Shown here piece by piece: positions 7,800 to 17,690 of a stretch of DNA of 64,000 bases. The stretch comes from Nodosilinea sp. FACHB-141 (lineage in GTDB: Bacteria > Cyanobacteriota > Cyanobacteriia > Phormidesmidales > Phormidesmidaceae). The notes below the pieces were generated by a model. That model was not told where the DNA came from. It saw nothing but the letters and a program-made list of their open reading frames with translations, and searched no databases. Every line of letters begins with the position of its first letter. Position 1 is the stretch's first letter. The stretch is taken from the NCBI RefSeq assembly GCF_014696135.1, contig NZ_JACJPP010000011.1, forward strand, positions 1-64,000. The letters run 5' to 3'. Position numbers and translations under genes: made by a program.

Positions 7800-10010
7800 A
7801 TGGTGAAACGGTTAAAGGCGAAGCTGCCCCTGGTGGCGATCGCGGGGCTTGGTGCCCTGTCTTTGGGGATGGCCGCTGCTCTGGTGAATACGGTGTCGTC
7901 ACCGGGCGACTCTACAACAATCTTGGAAGAATCACTGCTGCCGGGCCTGGGGCGATCGCCGGCTTTAGATGCCGATGACCCGGTGCTGGCCCTCGCCCTA
8001 CAGCCTGCTGAGCAGCGCCAAGAGGCGCTGGTGGCCCTGGCCGATGGGGGAGATGCGCTCAGCCAAAGCCGAGCGCGCTATCTGCTGGCGCTAGATTTAA
8101 TTGCCCAAGATCGCGGCGGTAGTGCGATTCCCCTGCTAGAGGGGCTGGAGAAAGAGTACCCGGCGATGGCCCCCTACGTGGCGCTGGCGCTAGCCCAGGC
8201 CCAGCGGGCAGCTGGGCAGGCCGAGGCCGCCCAGCAAACCCAGCAGCGCCTGCTGAAAGAGTATGAGAAGAATGGCGCGATCGCCCCGCTGCTCTTTGAA
8301 CTGGGTCAGCAAGACCCAGCCTACTGGGATCGCCTGGTGCAGCAGTTCCCCAACCATCCCAAAGCGGTAGAGGTGGCCCACCAGCGGCTGACCGCTAACC
8401 CAAACCGGGCCGACACCCTGCCGCTGCTGATGATTATGGCGCGCGCCGGGCTGTATCACCCTAATGCTGGGGCGGCTCTGCTGCGGCTCAAAACTGAGTT
8501 TGCTAGCCAGCTTAGCCCGGAAGATTGGCAGACCGTGGGCTTTGGATTTTGGCGAATCGACAGCTATGGCAACGCAGGGACGGCCTACGCCCAGGCTCCG
8601 CCATCGCCCCGCAACCTCTACCGGGCGGCGCGAGGAGCCCAGGTGAGCGGCCAGCGCGATCGCGCGATCGCCCTCTACAGTAGGCTCGATCAGCAGTTTC
8701 CCGACGCGCCCGAAACCGCCACCGGGCTGTTGCGTCTGGCCCAGAGCGTGCCCGACGAAGCGGCCCTCGGGGTGCTCGATCAGGTGGTCAGCCGCTTTCC
8801 CGAGCGGGCGGCAGCAGCGCTGCTGGAGCGGGCCAAAATTCTCGACAAGTTAAACAGCACTGAATCGGCCCAGGGCACCCGCGAGCTAATTCTCAAGGAG
8901 TATCGAGACTCCGATGCAGCAGCCGACATTCGCCTGCAAAATGCCCTCAATGCCGCCGAGCAGGGTGACCTGACCATGGCCGTCAGCTGGGGTGGCGACG
9001 TGCTCAAGTACAGCCCCGACAGTGATCTGGCTGCCGATGCTGGATACTGGGTAGGCAAATGGGGCCGGCAGTTAGGTCAAAATGAGGTGGCGCAAACTGC
9101 CCTCGAAAGCGTGATTGCCCGCCATCCGGAGTCGTACTACGCCTGGCGGTCGGCGGTCGCCCTGGGCTGGAATGTGGGCGACTTTCAATCGGTGCGATCG
9201 CAAACTCCGGCGGTGACCCCGCCTGCCCACCGCACCCCACTCCCTACGGGTTCTGACACACTGCAAGAGCTTTACCTGCTGGGGCAAGACCAGCGAGCCT
9301 GGGAGCAGTGGCAGATGGAGTACGTCAACTACCAAGACCCCACGCCGGAAGAGCAGTTTGTCGATGGGCTGATGCGGTTGGGAACCAACGACAACATCAA
9401 CGGCATTTACCAGGTATCGAGCCTTAGCCTGGCCGAGGATCCCAAAGACATTGAGGTAGTTCGCGAGCTCAAGCAGCGCCCCGACTTTTGGCATGGAGTC
9501 TATCCGATGCCCTACAAAGGTTTGATTACCACCTGGGCGGCAGATCGTCAGCTCAACCCTCTGCTGGTGGCGGCGCTTATGCGCCAGGAGTCGCGCTTTG
9601 AGGCCAAAATTCGCTCTGGGGTGGGGGCGGCGGGCCTTATGCAGGTGATGCCAGCTACCGCCGAGTGGATCAAGGGGAAAGCAGGGCTAGAAAGCTATGA
9701 CCTCAACAACCCTGAAGACAACGTTAAGCTGGGCACCTGGTACCTCGACTACACCCACGCCGAGTACGACAACCACTCGCTGTTTGCGGTGGCCAGCTAC
9801 AACGCTGGACCGGGCGCTGTAGCGAGTTGGATCAACAAGGGCGGCTTTGTTGATGCTGACGACTTTGCTGAGAAAATTCCGTACCCCGAGACGAAGGGCT
9901 ATGTGCAATCGGTGTTTGGCGGCTACTGGAACTATCTGCGGCTGTACGATCCGGCGATCGCTGCTCAAGTCGAAACCCTGCAAAAGCGCCATCGCGGTTT
10001 TAGGGGCTAG
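7800..10010 (+). CDS. Soluble lytic murein transglycosylase, SLT family
   Basis: It cleaves peptidoglycan between MurNAc and GlcNAc, forming 1,6-anhydro ends, in the periplasm. The 736-residue protein starts MVKRLKAKLPLVAIAG, a signal peptide or anchor, if ATG at 7800 is used; the open frame extends upstream to 7704 but that adds 32 residues in front of the signal. A long helical TPR-like region (about residues 60-560) resembles the Slt70 superhelix. The catalytic domain near the C-terminus has MRQESRF with the catalytic Glu, then SGVGAAGLMQVMPATA and SYNAGPGAV. The next gene, 34 bases on, is another peptidoglycan enzyme, so the two probably form an operon. Confidence 0.93.
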   Translation: MVKRLKAKLPLVAIAGLGALSLGMAAALVNTVSSPGDSTTILEESLLPGLGRSPALDADDPVLALALQPAEQRQEALVALADGGDALSQSRARYLLALDLIAQDRGGSAIPLLEGLEKEYPAMAPYVALALAQAQRAAGQAEAAQQTQQRLLKEYEKNGAIAPLLFELGQQDPAYWDRLVQQFPNHPKAVEVAHQRLTANPNRADTLPLLMIMARAGLYHPNAGAALLRLKTEFASQLSPEDWQTVGFGFWRIDSYGNAGTAYAQAPPSPRNLYRAARGAQVSGQRDRAIALYSRLDQQFPDAPETATGLLRLAQSVPDEAALGVLDQVVSRFPERAAAALLERAKILDKLNSTESAQGTRELILKEYRDSDAAADIRLQNALNAAEQGDLTMAVSWGGDVLKYSPDSDLAADAGYWVGKWGRQLGQNEVAQTALESVIARHPESYYAWRSAVALGWNVGDFQSVRSQTPAVTPPAHRTPLPTGSDTLQELYLLGQDQRAWEQWQMEYVNYQDPTPEEQFVDGLMRLGTNDNINGIYQVSSLSLAEDPKDIEVVRELKQRPDFWHGVYPMPYKGLITTWAADRQLNPLLVAALMRQESRFEAKIRSGVGAAGLMQVMPATAEWIKGKAGLESYDLNNPEDNVKLGTWYLDYTHAEYDNHSLFAVASYNAGPGAVASWINKGGFVDADDFAEKIPYPETKGYVQSVFGGYWNYLRLYDPAIAAQVETLQKRHRGFRG

Positions 10011-10044
10011 GTCTAAACGCTAGGCAGGTTTGATAGGTTTGCCC

Positions 10045-11526
10045 ATGGTGAAACTTCCACGGATTGAGTCTGTCGGCCTAGGGATTGCCTTAGGTCTGTT
10101 GAGCACAACCTTTCCCACTGCCGCTGCTTTCGCAGCCCTATGCCCAGCCCAGTTGACCACTCAGTTAGACAGCGCCTTTAGCCAGCCTCCTCTAGACCAG
10201 GCCTACACCGGGATGGTGCTGCAAACTCAGGGGCAAAATCGCCGTACGCTCTACAACCGCAACGGCGATCGCCTCTTTACACCAGCCTCTAACATCAAAC
10301 TGCTAACCACGGCGGCGGCGGCTCACCAACTGGGGGGCTACTACCGCCTGCGCACTTCCGTCTATGGCACTCCTGGCCCAGGGGGAAGCACCGCGCTGCG
10401 GGTAGTAGGACGGGGTGATCCCAGTCTGACAACGGCGCAGATCGATAGTCTGGTGCAGCAATTGACCCAGGCTGGGGTAAATCAGGTCAGCCGCCTCACC
10501 ATTGACGACTCATATTTTCCAGGGTTTGCTACTAACCCTACCTGGGAGTGGGAAGACGCCCAGTTTGCCTACGCGGCTCCGGTCAACAGCTTGATTTTCA
10601 ACCGCAATGCGATCGCCCTACAACTGTCCCCCACCCAGGTGGGCAGTCCGCTAGCGGTGGTGTGGCCCCAGCCCTTACCCGCTGACTCGCTGCCAGTGGC
10701 AAACAATTCCACAACTGTGGCGGCTGGAGCACCCGCCACACCTTTAGCTCTTTGGCGCACGGGAGATTCGCCCACAATCCGGCTGACGGGACAGCTAACC
10801 CAGGGGAGCAGTTCCCAGACCCTGAATTTGGCGGTGCTAAATCCAGCCCAGCAGTTTGCGGCAGCCATGGAACAAGCCCTTCAGCGGCAGTCGGTGGCAG
10901 TGGGGCAAACGGTGATTGTGCAAACCCCAGCTCCGATCGCAGACTCAGAATTGGCAGCGGTAGAGTCTCCCTCTGTCCGGGAGCTTATGGTCTTGGCCAA
11001 CCGCGATAGCGATAACCTTTACGCCGAGGCCCTGTTCAAAACCCTAGGGGTGACGGCAGGGGGGAATATCACCGAGGGGGACGATGTCGCGGAGGCAAGT
11101 CAGGCGGGGGGCGAGGCGGTTAGAGCGGCCCTGGCAGAGATCGGAGTAGATGCGACAGCCCTACGGCTGGCGGACGGTTCCGGGCTATCGAGGCACAACC
11201 TAGTGTCGCCGATCGCGCTGGTAGAGACCCTACAGGTGATGACCACCCATCCTCAAGGAGCCGTGTTTCGAGATTCGCTGGCGATCGCAGGCCGGAGCGG
11301 TACCCTGAGCAATCGGCTACGGGGCACTGTGCTAGAGGGGCGCTTGCAGGGTAAATCGGGGGCGCTGACCGGTAACGTAGCGCTGTCAGGCTACGTGCAG
11401 CCGCCCAACTATGAGCCTCTGGTGTTTAGCCTGTTGATCAACCATTCAAACCAGTCTGCCACGGTGCTGCGGCAAAAGATCGACCAACTGTTGCTGCTGG
11501 TGGCGCAGCTTGAAGAAGGCTGTTAG
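10045..11526 (+). CDS. dacB: D-alanyl-D-alanine carboxypeptidase/endopeptidase, S13 (PBP4-like)
   Basis: A class C low-molecular-weight penicillin-binding protein that trims or cleaves peptide stems of peptidoglycan in the periplasm. All three active-site motifs are present: SNIK (SxxK) near residue 85, SDN (SxN) near 327, and KSG near 440. The inserted domain between the first two motifs is typical of S13 enzymes. ATG at 10045 (MVKLPRIES) gives 493 residues with an N-terminal signal sequence; TTG at 10030 is less likely. It follows the lytic transglycosylase closely. Confidence 0.93.
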   Translation: MVKLPRIESVGLGIALGLLSTTFPTAAAFAALCPAQLTTQLDSAFSQPPLDQAYTGMVLQTQGQNRRTLYNRNGDRLFTPASNIKLLTTAAAAHQLGGYYRLRTSVYGTPGPGGSTALRVVGRGDPSLTTAQIDSLVQQLTQAGVNQVSRLTIDDSYFPGFATNPTWEWEDAQFAYAAPVNSLIFNRNAIALQLSPTQVGSPLAVVWPQPLPADSLPVANNSTTVAAGAPATPLALWRTGDSPTIRLTGQLTQGSSSQTLNLAVLNPAQQFAAAMEQALQRQSVAVGQTVIVQTPAPIADSELAAVESPSVRELMVLANRDSDNLYAEALFKTLGVTAGGNITEGDDVAEASQAGGEAVRAALAEIGVDATALRLADGSGLSRHNLVSPIALVETLQVMTTHPQGAVFRDSLAIAGRSGTLSNRLRGTVLEGRLQGKSGALTGNVALSGYVQPPNYEPLVFSLLINHSNQSATVLRQKIDQLLLLVAQLEEGC

Positions 11527-11543
11527 TCCCTAGCGGTAGTTGG

Positions 11544-11615
11544 TTGAGCCCCTGCTGAGGAAATGGTAGCTAAAGCTCTGGATCCTATGTCTTAGTGGGG
11601 ATAGCAGGGGCTCAA
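11544..11615 (+). other. Inverted repeat after dacB, possible terminator
   Basis: TTGAGCCCCTGCT at 11544-11556 is perfectly complementary to AGCAGGGGCTCAA at 11603-11615, with 46 bases between. It starts 18 bases after the dacB stop codon. No T-run follows, so it may act as a Rho-independent terminator only weakly, or protect the mRNA end. Confidence 0.45.
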
Positions 11616-11770
11616 TGTTGGTGTGAAAATATTTATCTGGGGTGGAGTAATGGCGCTTGTGCTTAGGCCTGAGCGGGCTGACAAAGGCTTTCGTCTATAC
11701 TCGTCTCATTGCGAAACTTTCATGCCAATTTCATTCTAAAAACGATTGAGCGAGCGCGAGGGTAGTCAGT

Positions 11771-13336
11771 ATGGTGACGGCGAACGAGGCGGCTATGGCT
11801 ACAGAACCGGTGCGCTTGCAGGCTGGGCCCAGCTTTCAGCAACTACAGCAGATGCTGCGCGATCGCTGGTGTTCAACCGACGAATTTGACACCCAGGAAC
11901 GGCACGTGGTGGTGGTGCCCTCCCTCAGCCTCGATCAGGAGGAGCTGCAGAAAATTGAGGGGGTGAACCACTACGAAGAACGGCTGCTGTTTTCGCTGAT
12001 TCGGCTGCGCAACCCAAACACGCACCTGGTCTATGTCACCTCCCAGCCGCTGCACCCCAGCATCATCGATTACTATCTAGAGCTGCTGCCGGGCATTCCC
12101 AGTTCCCACGCGCGCGATCGCCTCACCCTGCTGTCGGCCTACGATAGCTCGGGCAAGCCCCTCAGCCAAAAGCTGCTAGAGCGCCCCCGCCTGCTCAACC
12201 GCATTCGCAAGGCGATCAATCCCGATCGCGCCTACATGACCTGCTACAACTCCACCGCCTGGGAGCGCGATCTGGCCCTGGCCCTGGGGTTGCCTCTGCT
12301 GGCTCTCGACCCCGACCTACTGCACTGGGGCACCAAGAGCGGCAGCCGCGAAATTTTTAGACGCTGTGGCATTCCCCACCCAATTGGCAGTGAGCTAGTG
12401 TTCGACGAAGCATCTCTAGCCAAGGTCACCGCCGAAGTGTGGGAGCAAGACCCCAACCTCAAGCGCATGGTGATCAAGCTCAACGAAGGCTTCTCAGGGG
12501 AAGGTAACGCGCTTTTAGATCTGCGGAAATTGTCGGCCGTGGCTCCGGGCAGCGCGGGCCATGGCGATCGCGTTCGGGCCTTAACCGAAGCCTTCCACAC
12601 CCTGAGCTTTCAGAGTGATATCGAAACTTGGGAGCATTTCTCGGCCAAAATCCCGGTGCTCGGGGCGATCGCCGAAGCTTTTGTCGAAGGTGACCACAAA
12701 GAATCTCCCAGCGTGCAGGGCCGCATCACCCCCCTCGGCGAGGTCGAAATTCTCTCCACCCACGACCAAGAACTGGGCGGTCCCGATGGACAGATCTTCC
12801 TCGGTTGCTCCTTCCCAGCTCGGCCTGACTACCGGCTTGAGATTCAAGATATGGGCCAGCGCGTTGGTGAAGAACTGGCTCGCCAAGGTGCCCTAGAGCG
12901 CTACGGCGTCGATTTTATTGCCGTCGCCAAGGGTGATCCCAAAGCCCCTCAGTGGGATCTCCAGGCGATCGAGATCAACCTGCGTAAAGGCGGCACCACC
13001 CATCCCCTCATGGCCATGAAAATGCTTACTGAGGGCCGCTTTCATCAAGCTGACGGGCTGTTTTATACCAAGCAAGAGCAGGTGCGCTACTACCGCGCCT
13101 CCGACAACCTGCAAAAGCCCCACTACAAAGGTCTGCTGCCCAGCGATTTGATGGATATCATCGTGGCTAAACAGCTGCACTTTAACTCGATCAGCGGCGT
13201 GGGGGCCGCCTTTCACCTGATGGGCTGCCTGTCGGAGTACGGCAAGGTTGGCCTCACCTGCATTGGCACGAGCCCCAACCACGCCCGCGAAATCTACGAC
13301 CAGGTAGTGGCAGCTCTAGACGAATCTACAATGTGA
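11771..13336 (+). CDS. ATP-grasp protein, PGM1 peptide-ligase type
   Basis: The 521-residue protein looks like the carboxylate-amine/peptide ligases named after PGM1 of pheganomycin synthesis. N-terminal region (about 40-190) is a pre-ATP-grasp-like domain with the VVVVPSLSLD opening. The ATP-grasp part includes KSGSREIFRRCGIPHP, MVIKLNEGFSGEGNA (phosphate/ATP-binding loop), AFVEG, and a late metal-binding stretch WDLQAIEINLRKGGTTHP with the Glu-x-Asn pair. Family proteins join an amino acid or peptide to a carboxylate via an acyl phosphate. Close relatives are common in cyanobacteria as stand-alone genes of unknown substrate. No precursor peptide gene is visible next to it. Confidence 0.8.
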   Translation: MVTANEAAMATEPVRLQAGPSFQQLQQMLRDRWCSTDEFDTQERHVVVVPSLSLDQEELQKIEGVNHYEERLLFSLIRLRNPNTHLVYVTSQPLHPSIIDYYLELLPGIPSSHARDRLTLLSAYDSSGKPLSQKLLERPRLLNRIRKAINPDRAYMTCYNSTAWERDLALALGLPLLALDPDLLHWGTKSGSREIFRRCGIPHPIGSELVFDEASLAKVTAEVWEQDPNLKRMVIKLNEGFSGEGNALLDLRKLSAVAPGSAGHGDRVRALTEAFHTLSFQSDIETWEHFSAKIPVLGAIAEAFVEGDHKESPSVQGRITPLGEVEILSTHDQELGGPDGQIFLGCSFPARPDYRLEIQDMGQRVGEELARQGALERYGVDFIAVAKGDPKAPQWDLQAIEINLRKGGTTHPLMAMKMLTEGRFHQADGLFYTKQEQVRYYRASDNLQKPHYKGLLPSDLMDIIVAKQLHFNSISGVGAAFHLMGCLSEYGKVGLTCIGTSPNHAREIYDQVVAALDESTM

Positions 13337-14012
13337 TCGATGTCGCTAAGAGATTGATCCTGCTGACCCTTGGTGATGGGTTGCGATCGCTAACAAAACA
13401 CGAACTCTGTAGCTATGCCTGCTTTGATCTAAGGCAGGCGGTTTGGTTTGGATGCTAAAGCATGATATCTCCATCTGAGGAAAGGGCTTGGCCTGTGTTC
13501 AATGCCTTCGGATTGTGTCGACAGAAGTGTGCCACCATCTCAAAAAAAACTTTTGCCTTTGATGTTCTTAATGCCATCAATCGATTCAATAGATAATGGA
13601 TCGCGATGGTATGAGCCTATCTCGAACGCTTGGGTATTCTAAAGTTTGTCGGGGTGCTGTCCAAGTTAAAGCTTCCATTAATCAAAATATACAAGTCTTT
13701 AAAATTCAGGCTGGCTTCTATTGACTTGTCCTACCTTTTTGCCTTGAGCTGAGGCCAGTAGGGCTTGGCACACCACCGATAAAACTGCCATCAGGATTCT
13801 CTTGACCTGATATATATAGCGTGTTCAGCGGTGTAGCCTAAGTCTTCGATTCAGCAAAAACTGCTAGGAATCATTCATGTAGTGCATCCGTCAAGAATAA
13901 ATATATTTCACAAGGCTTCTCGAGGGTTGCTTGTTCATATAGTTATCATGCTAGAGACGGTAGTTCTACCTGTTTTTGGGAACGTTAAAGTGTTGTAGGA
14001 AAAGATGCAGCC
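13337..14012. other. Gene-free stretch before the GGDEF/EAL gene
   Basis: No convincing coding frame in about 675 bases. GCCTGC at 13417-13422 pairs with GCAGGC at 13434-13439, followed by a G/T-rich run, a weak candidate terminator for the ATP-grasp gene. The later part is A/T-rich and presumably holds the promoter of the signalling gene at 14013; I could not assign -35 and -10 boxes with confidence. Confidence 0.5.
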
Positions 14013-15731
14013 ATGGCAAAAATTCTAGTCATTGAAGATACTGAAGATCTTCGAAAAGGCATTGTCCAGTCTTTAAGCTGCCTCGGCTTCGAAGCGATTG
14101 GAGCGGAGAATGGCAAGACTGGAATTGACCTGGCAAAAATGCATTTTCCAGACCTGATCGTCTGCGATATTATGATGCCAGAGATAGATGGCTATCAGGT
14201 CTACAGGATCTTGCACCAAGATCCGGAAATGATGGTCATTCCATTCATTTTTTTGTCGGCTAAGGCTGACAGACTAGACATTCGTAAAGGAATGAATTTG
14301 GGTGCAGACGACTATCTTGCTAAGCCGTTCACAACTGCTGAATTAGCAGACGCAATTACCAGTCGGCTACACAAGAAAAATACGATTGTTGATCCCTACA
14401 TTGCAGAGATGAAGAGTGCGACGGATCAAATTAGTTCCTTAGCCTATCAGGATGCATTAACTAAGCTGCCCAACCGTATTCTGCTATATCAAAAATTTCA
14501 GCAAGCTCTGGCAATAGCAAAACGCCGTCAGCAAATGATGGCGATTCTGTGCATAAACCTATGCCAATTTAAATCTGTCAACAGCACGTTCGGTTACTCA
14601 ACGGGGGATTTATTACTTCAAGCCGTAGCTGAACGACTGCTCGAAGTTGCAGGCCAAGAAAACATAGTAGCTCGAATCAATGCTGACGTATTTAGCATGA
14701 TTCTGGTTAACGTCTTAGACAAAAAAACTGTTGAGGATCAAGTCAAGGCTATTTTAACCAGTCTGGCTAGCCCTTATTGGCTGAATGACCATAAGATCCA
14801 GGTGCAGGCTACTATTGGCATTGCTCTTTATCCCGATGATCAAAGTGATTTTGGTAAATTGCTGAGCCATGCCGAAATGGCTATGGGTTTTGCTAAGCAG
14901 TCCCGAAAAGATAGCTATCATTTCTACGAGGTGGAAATGGGAGCTAAGTCTGAACAAAATAATTTAATAGAAAAGGGATTAAACACTGCTCTAGAAAACT
15001 CTGAGTTTCAAATTTTTTATCAGCCTAAAATTAATTTAATCACTGGACGCATCATGGGAGCCGAAGCTTTACTGCGATGGCATCATCCTGAGTTAGGGAT
15101 GGTTGACCCAAATGTCTTTATCCCGATCGCAGAAAAAACAGGGCACATTATTGAAATTGGCAATTGGATCTTAGAAGCCGTTTGTACTCAAACTCGGATC
15201 TGGCAAGATCTTCATCCTATTCCCTTAAAAGTCTCTGTCAATTTGTCAGCATTTCAATTAAGGCAAGTGGATCTAGTTCAAACTATTACCCAGATCTTAA
15301 ATCAAACCCAGCTCGACCCAAATTGCTTAGAGCTAGAGCTTACCGAAACCAGCTTGATGGATGATATAGAGTCTGCGATCGCTATTCTAGGAGAGTTAAA
15401 AGCTGTAGGAATTAAGATCTCTCTCGACGATTTCGGTACGGGTTATTCATCTTTAAATTACCTTAAGCGTCTACCGCTTGATATTTTGAAAATCGATCGC
15501 TCCTTTATTAACGACGTTTTTCAGGCTCCCCAAAATGCCACAATTGTTACAACAATAATTGCGATGGCTCGGGGCTTAAAGTTACGAGTTATCGCTGAAG
15601 GCGTAGAAACTCAAGAGCAGTTTAATTTTTTGCGAGAGCAAGGTTGTCAGGCAATTCAGGGTTACTTATTCAGCCCAGCTGTTCCTGCAGAACAGTTTGA
15701 AGCCTTCTTGGCCGAAGATAAACGTTTATAG
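14013..15731 (+). CDS. Response regulator with degenerate GGDEF and intact EAL domain
   Basis: REC domain (residues 1-120) has the acidic pocket, phospho-acceptor D52 and K104. The GGDEF domain (about 145-300) has NADVF at 223-227 in place of GGDEF, so cyclase activity is unlikely; such domains often bind GTP or nothing. The EAL domain (about 318-565) is complete: EALLRW at 351, the Asn of VNLS, the Glu of ELTE, DDFGTGYSS, the Glu of AEGVET and the final QGYLFS, so it should hydrolyse c-di-GMP. The histidine kinase gene begins 63 bases downstream, so phosphorylation by that kinase is likely but not shown. Confidence 0.93.
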   Translation: MAKILVIEDTEDLRKGIVQSLSCLGFEAIGAENGKTGIDLAKMHFPDLIVCDIMMPEIDGYQVYRILHQDPEMMVIPFIFLSAKADRLDIRKGMNLGADDYLAKPFTTAELADAITSRLHKKNTIVDPYIAEMKSATDQISSLAYQDALTKLPNRILLYQKFQQALAIAKRRQQMMAILCINLCQFKSVNSTFGYSTGDLLLQAVAERLLEVAGQENIVARINADVFSMILVNVLDKKTVEDQVKAILTSLASPYWLNDHKIQVQATIGIALYPDDQSDFGKLLSHAEMAMGFAKQSRKDSYHFYEVEMGAKSEQNNLIEKGLNTALENSEFQIFYQPKINLITGRIMGAEALLRWHHPELGMVDPNVFIPIAEKTGHIIEIGNWILEAVCTQTRIWQDLHPIPLKVSVNLSAFQLRQVDLVQTITQILNQTQLDPNCLELELTETSLMDDIESAIAILGELKAVGIKISLDDFGTGYSSLNYLKRLPLDILKIDRSFINDVFQAPQNATIVTTIIAMARGLKLRVIAEGVETQEQFNFLREQGCQAIQGYLFSPAVPAEQFEAFLAEDKRL

Positions 15732-15794
15732 CAAGTAAAGCATTCTCAACAATATTCACTTTGACTTGAAAATCAAAACAAAAAATAGAGTTCC

Positions 15795-17447
15795 ATGAGA
15801 ATTGCCCCTCTTCCCGATAACGAAGCAGAAAGGCTAAAAGTCTTACATAGTCTGAGTATTCTTGATACTGCTCCTGAAGATAGCTTTGATGATTTAACTC
15901 GCCTAGCTTCTCAAATTTGCGGCACTTCGATCGCTCTTGTTAGCTTAGTTGATACCGATCGCCAATGGTTTAAATCTAGAGTTGGGCTATTAATGACCGA
16001 GACGCATCGAGATATAGCCTTTTGCTCTCATGCCATTTTGCAGCCCAATTTATTTTTAGTCCCAGACACATCTACTGATGAACGGTTTTCTGAGAATCCC
16101 TTAGTTACTGGTGATCCGCATATTCGATTTTATGCGGGTGCTCCGTTAATGACTTCCGAGGGCTCTGCGATCGGTACCCTTTGCGTTCTAGATCAGGAGC
16201 CACGAAGGCTGAGTGCTGAGCAGACTGAGAGTTTAAAGATCATCAGCCGCCAAGTTGCAAGGCAAATTGAACAACGGCGTGATTTGGCAAGCTTAGCTCA
16301 AATTAGTTTGGACGTACATCAGATTGGAGAAAAATTACGTCTTAGCCAAGAACGGTTTGAATTGGCAACTCTTGGCTCTAGCGGGGGAATATGGGATTGG
16401 GACATGAAGACCAAAGAGGTCTTCTTTTCACCTCGCTGGAAGAACATTTTGGGCTATGCAGATCACGAAATTCCCAATCGCTTAGAAGAATGGTTTGAGC
16501 GATTACATCCTGAAGATGTTCAACGAGCACAAAATGCCCTGACCGCTTATTTGAAGCGTGAGATTTCGACCTATGACCTGGAGTACCGCCTCCAGCATAA
16601 AGATGGAACTTACCGCTGGATTTTATCTCGATCGGTTGCCCTCTGGGATGACCAAGGCAAGCCTTATCGAATGGCCGGTTCCCACATTGATATCACAGAC
16701 CGTAAACAGGCAGAACAGATTGTTGAAAAAGCGCTTCAAAAAGAACGAGAACTGAGCGAACTAAAAACTCGCTTCATTTCCATGGCATCCCACGAATTTC
16801 GTACTCCGTTGACTAGTATTGTTCTCTACGCTGAACTCTTGAAGAACTACAGCCATACTTGGGACCGAAAGGAGAAAGATGACGCTTTTCAGCGAATCCA
16901 AGACGCGGTTCAAACTATGACCGAACTTATGGATGGAGTTTTGGCTATTGGTCAGGTTGAGGAAGCTAAACAAACCTTCAAACCTACTTTGCTTGATTTT
17001 TCGGAGCTAATTCAAGATGTAGTAGAGCAAATAAAGCTTATTTCTCAAACCCGGTGCAACATCTCTTTTGATGCTTCTCCAGAAAAGATTAATGTTGTTT
17101 TAGACGAAATGATTGTCAGGCAGATTTTGACTAATCTAGTCTTTAATGCAGTCAAGTATTCCCATGAGGGAGGGGATGTAAGAGTTTCATGCCGTCATCA
17201 AGAAGATTATCTGATTCTGCAAATTCAGGATCAGGGTATTGGTATCTCAAAAGAGAACCAAGAGAACATATTTGAGCCTTTTTATCGGGCTAAAAATGTT
17301 GATTATATTGCAGGAACTGGGTTAGGTTTAGCAATTGTAAAGCAGGGGGTTCAGGCTCATCAAGGCACTATTTCTGTGGAGAGCGAGGTTGGTAAGGGGA
17401 CAACATTCACTATCACATTACCTTGCAATACTGAAAATCTACAGTAA
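15795..17447 (+). CDS. GAF-PAS sensor histidine kinase
   Basis: The 550-residue protein lacks membrane spans. Residues about 20-160 are a GAF domain of the type that begins RLKVLHSLSILDTAPE; about 185-305 a PAS domain with its PAC segment (DGTYRWI...GSHIDITDR); then HisKA with phospho-acceptor H333 in SMASHEFRTPL and a HATPase domain with N-box NLVFNAVKYS, DQGIGIS (G1) and GTGLGLAIV (G2). It autophosphorylates and probably signals to the REC-EAL protein just upstream. The GAF Cys residues (C42, C77) do not give a clear bilin-binding motif, so the signal is unknown. Confidence 0.93.
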   Translation: MRIAPLPDNEAERLKVLHSLSILDTAPEDSFDDLTRLASQICGTSIALVSLVDTDRQWFKSRVGLLMTETHRDIAFCSHAILQPNLFLVPDTSTDERFSENPLVTGDPHIRFYAGAPLMTSEGSAIGTLCVLDQEPRRLSAEQTESLKIISRQVARQIEQRRDLASLAQISLDVHQIGEKLRLSQERFELATLGSSGGIWDWDMKTKEVFFSPRWKNILGYADHEIPNRLEEWFERLHPEDVQRAQNALTAYLKREISTYDLEYRLQHKDGTYRWILSRSVALWDDQGKPYRMAGSHIDITDRKQAEQIVEKALQKERELSELKTRFISMASHEFRTPLTSIVLYAELLKNYSHTWDRKEKDDAFQRIQDAVQTMTELMDGVLAIGQVEEAKQTFKPTLLDFSELIQDVVEQIKLISQTRCNISFDASPEKINVVLDEMIVRQILTNLVFNAVKYSHEGGDVRVSCRHQEDYLILQIQDQGIGISKENQENIFEPFYRAKNVDYIAGTGLGLAIVKQGVQAHQGTISVESEVGKGTTFTITLPCNTENLQ

Positions 17448-17489
17448 CCCTAGTTCAAGACAAGCGAAATCCCTATACTGTCGCTGATC

Positions 17490-17535
17490 AATTTGAACTG
17501 CATCAACGCAGTATCTCGTTAATGCAGCTCAAATT
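17490..17535. other. Inverted repeat between convergent genes
   Basis: A 14-bp inverted repeat with one mismatch, 17490-17503 (AATTTGAACTGCAT) with 17522-17535, lies between the convergent kinase and stomatin genes. It could form a hairpin on either transcript and act as a two-way terminator, although no T-run is present. Confidence 0.4.
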
Positions 17536-17690
17536 AGCATTCATTAGCTAAGGCTTAGCCATTAGTCAGCATGGAGTATCTAGGTTCTGTTGGCTTTCTA
17601 AAGGGGTAACGCTCTACAACCTCACAGAGCTGGGATGCAGTTAGATTTTGCGACGCCAAATATCCAACCTATCCACGCAGCTAAGCCTTT

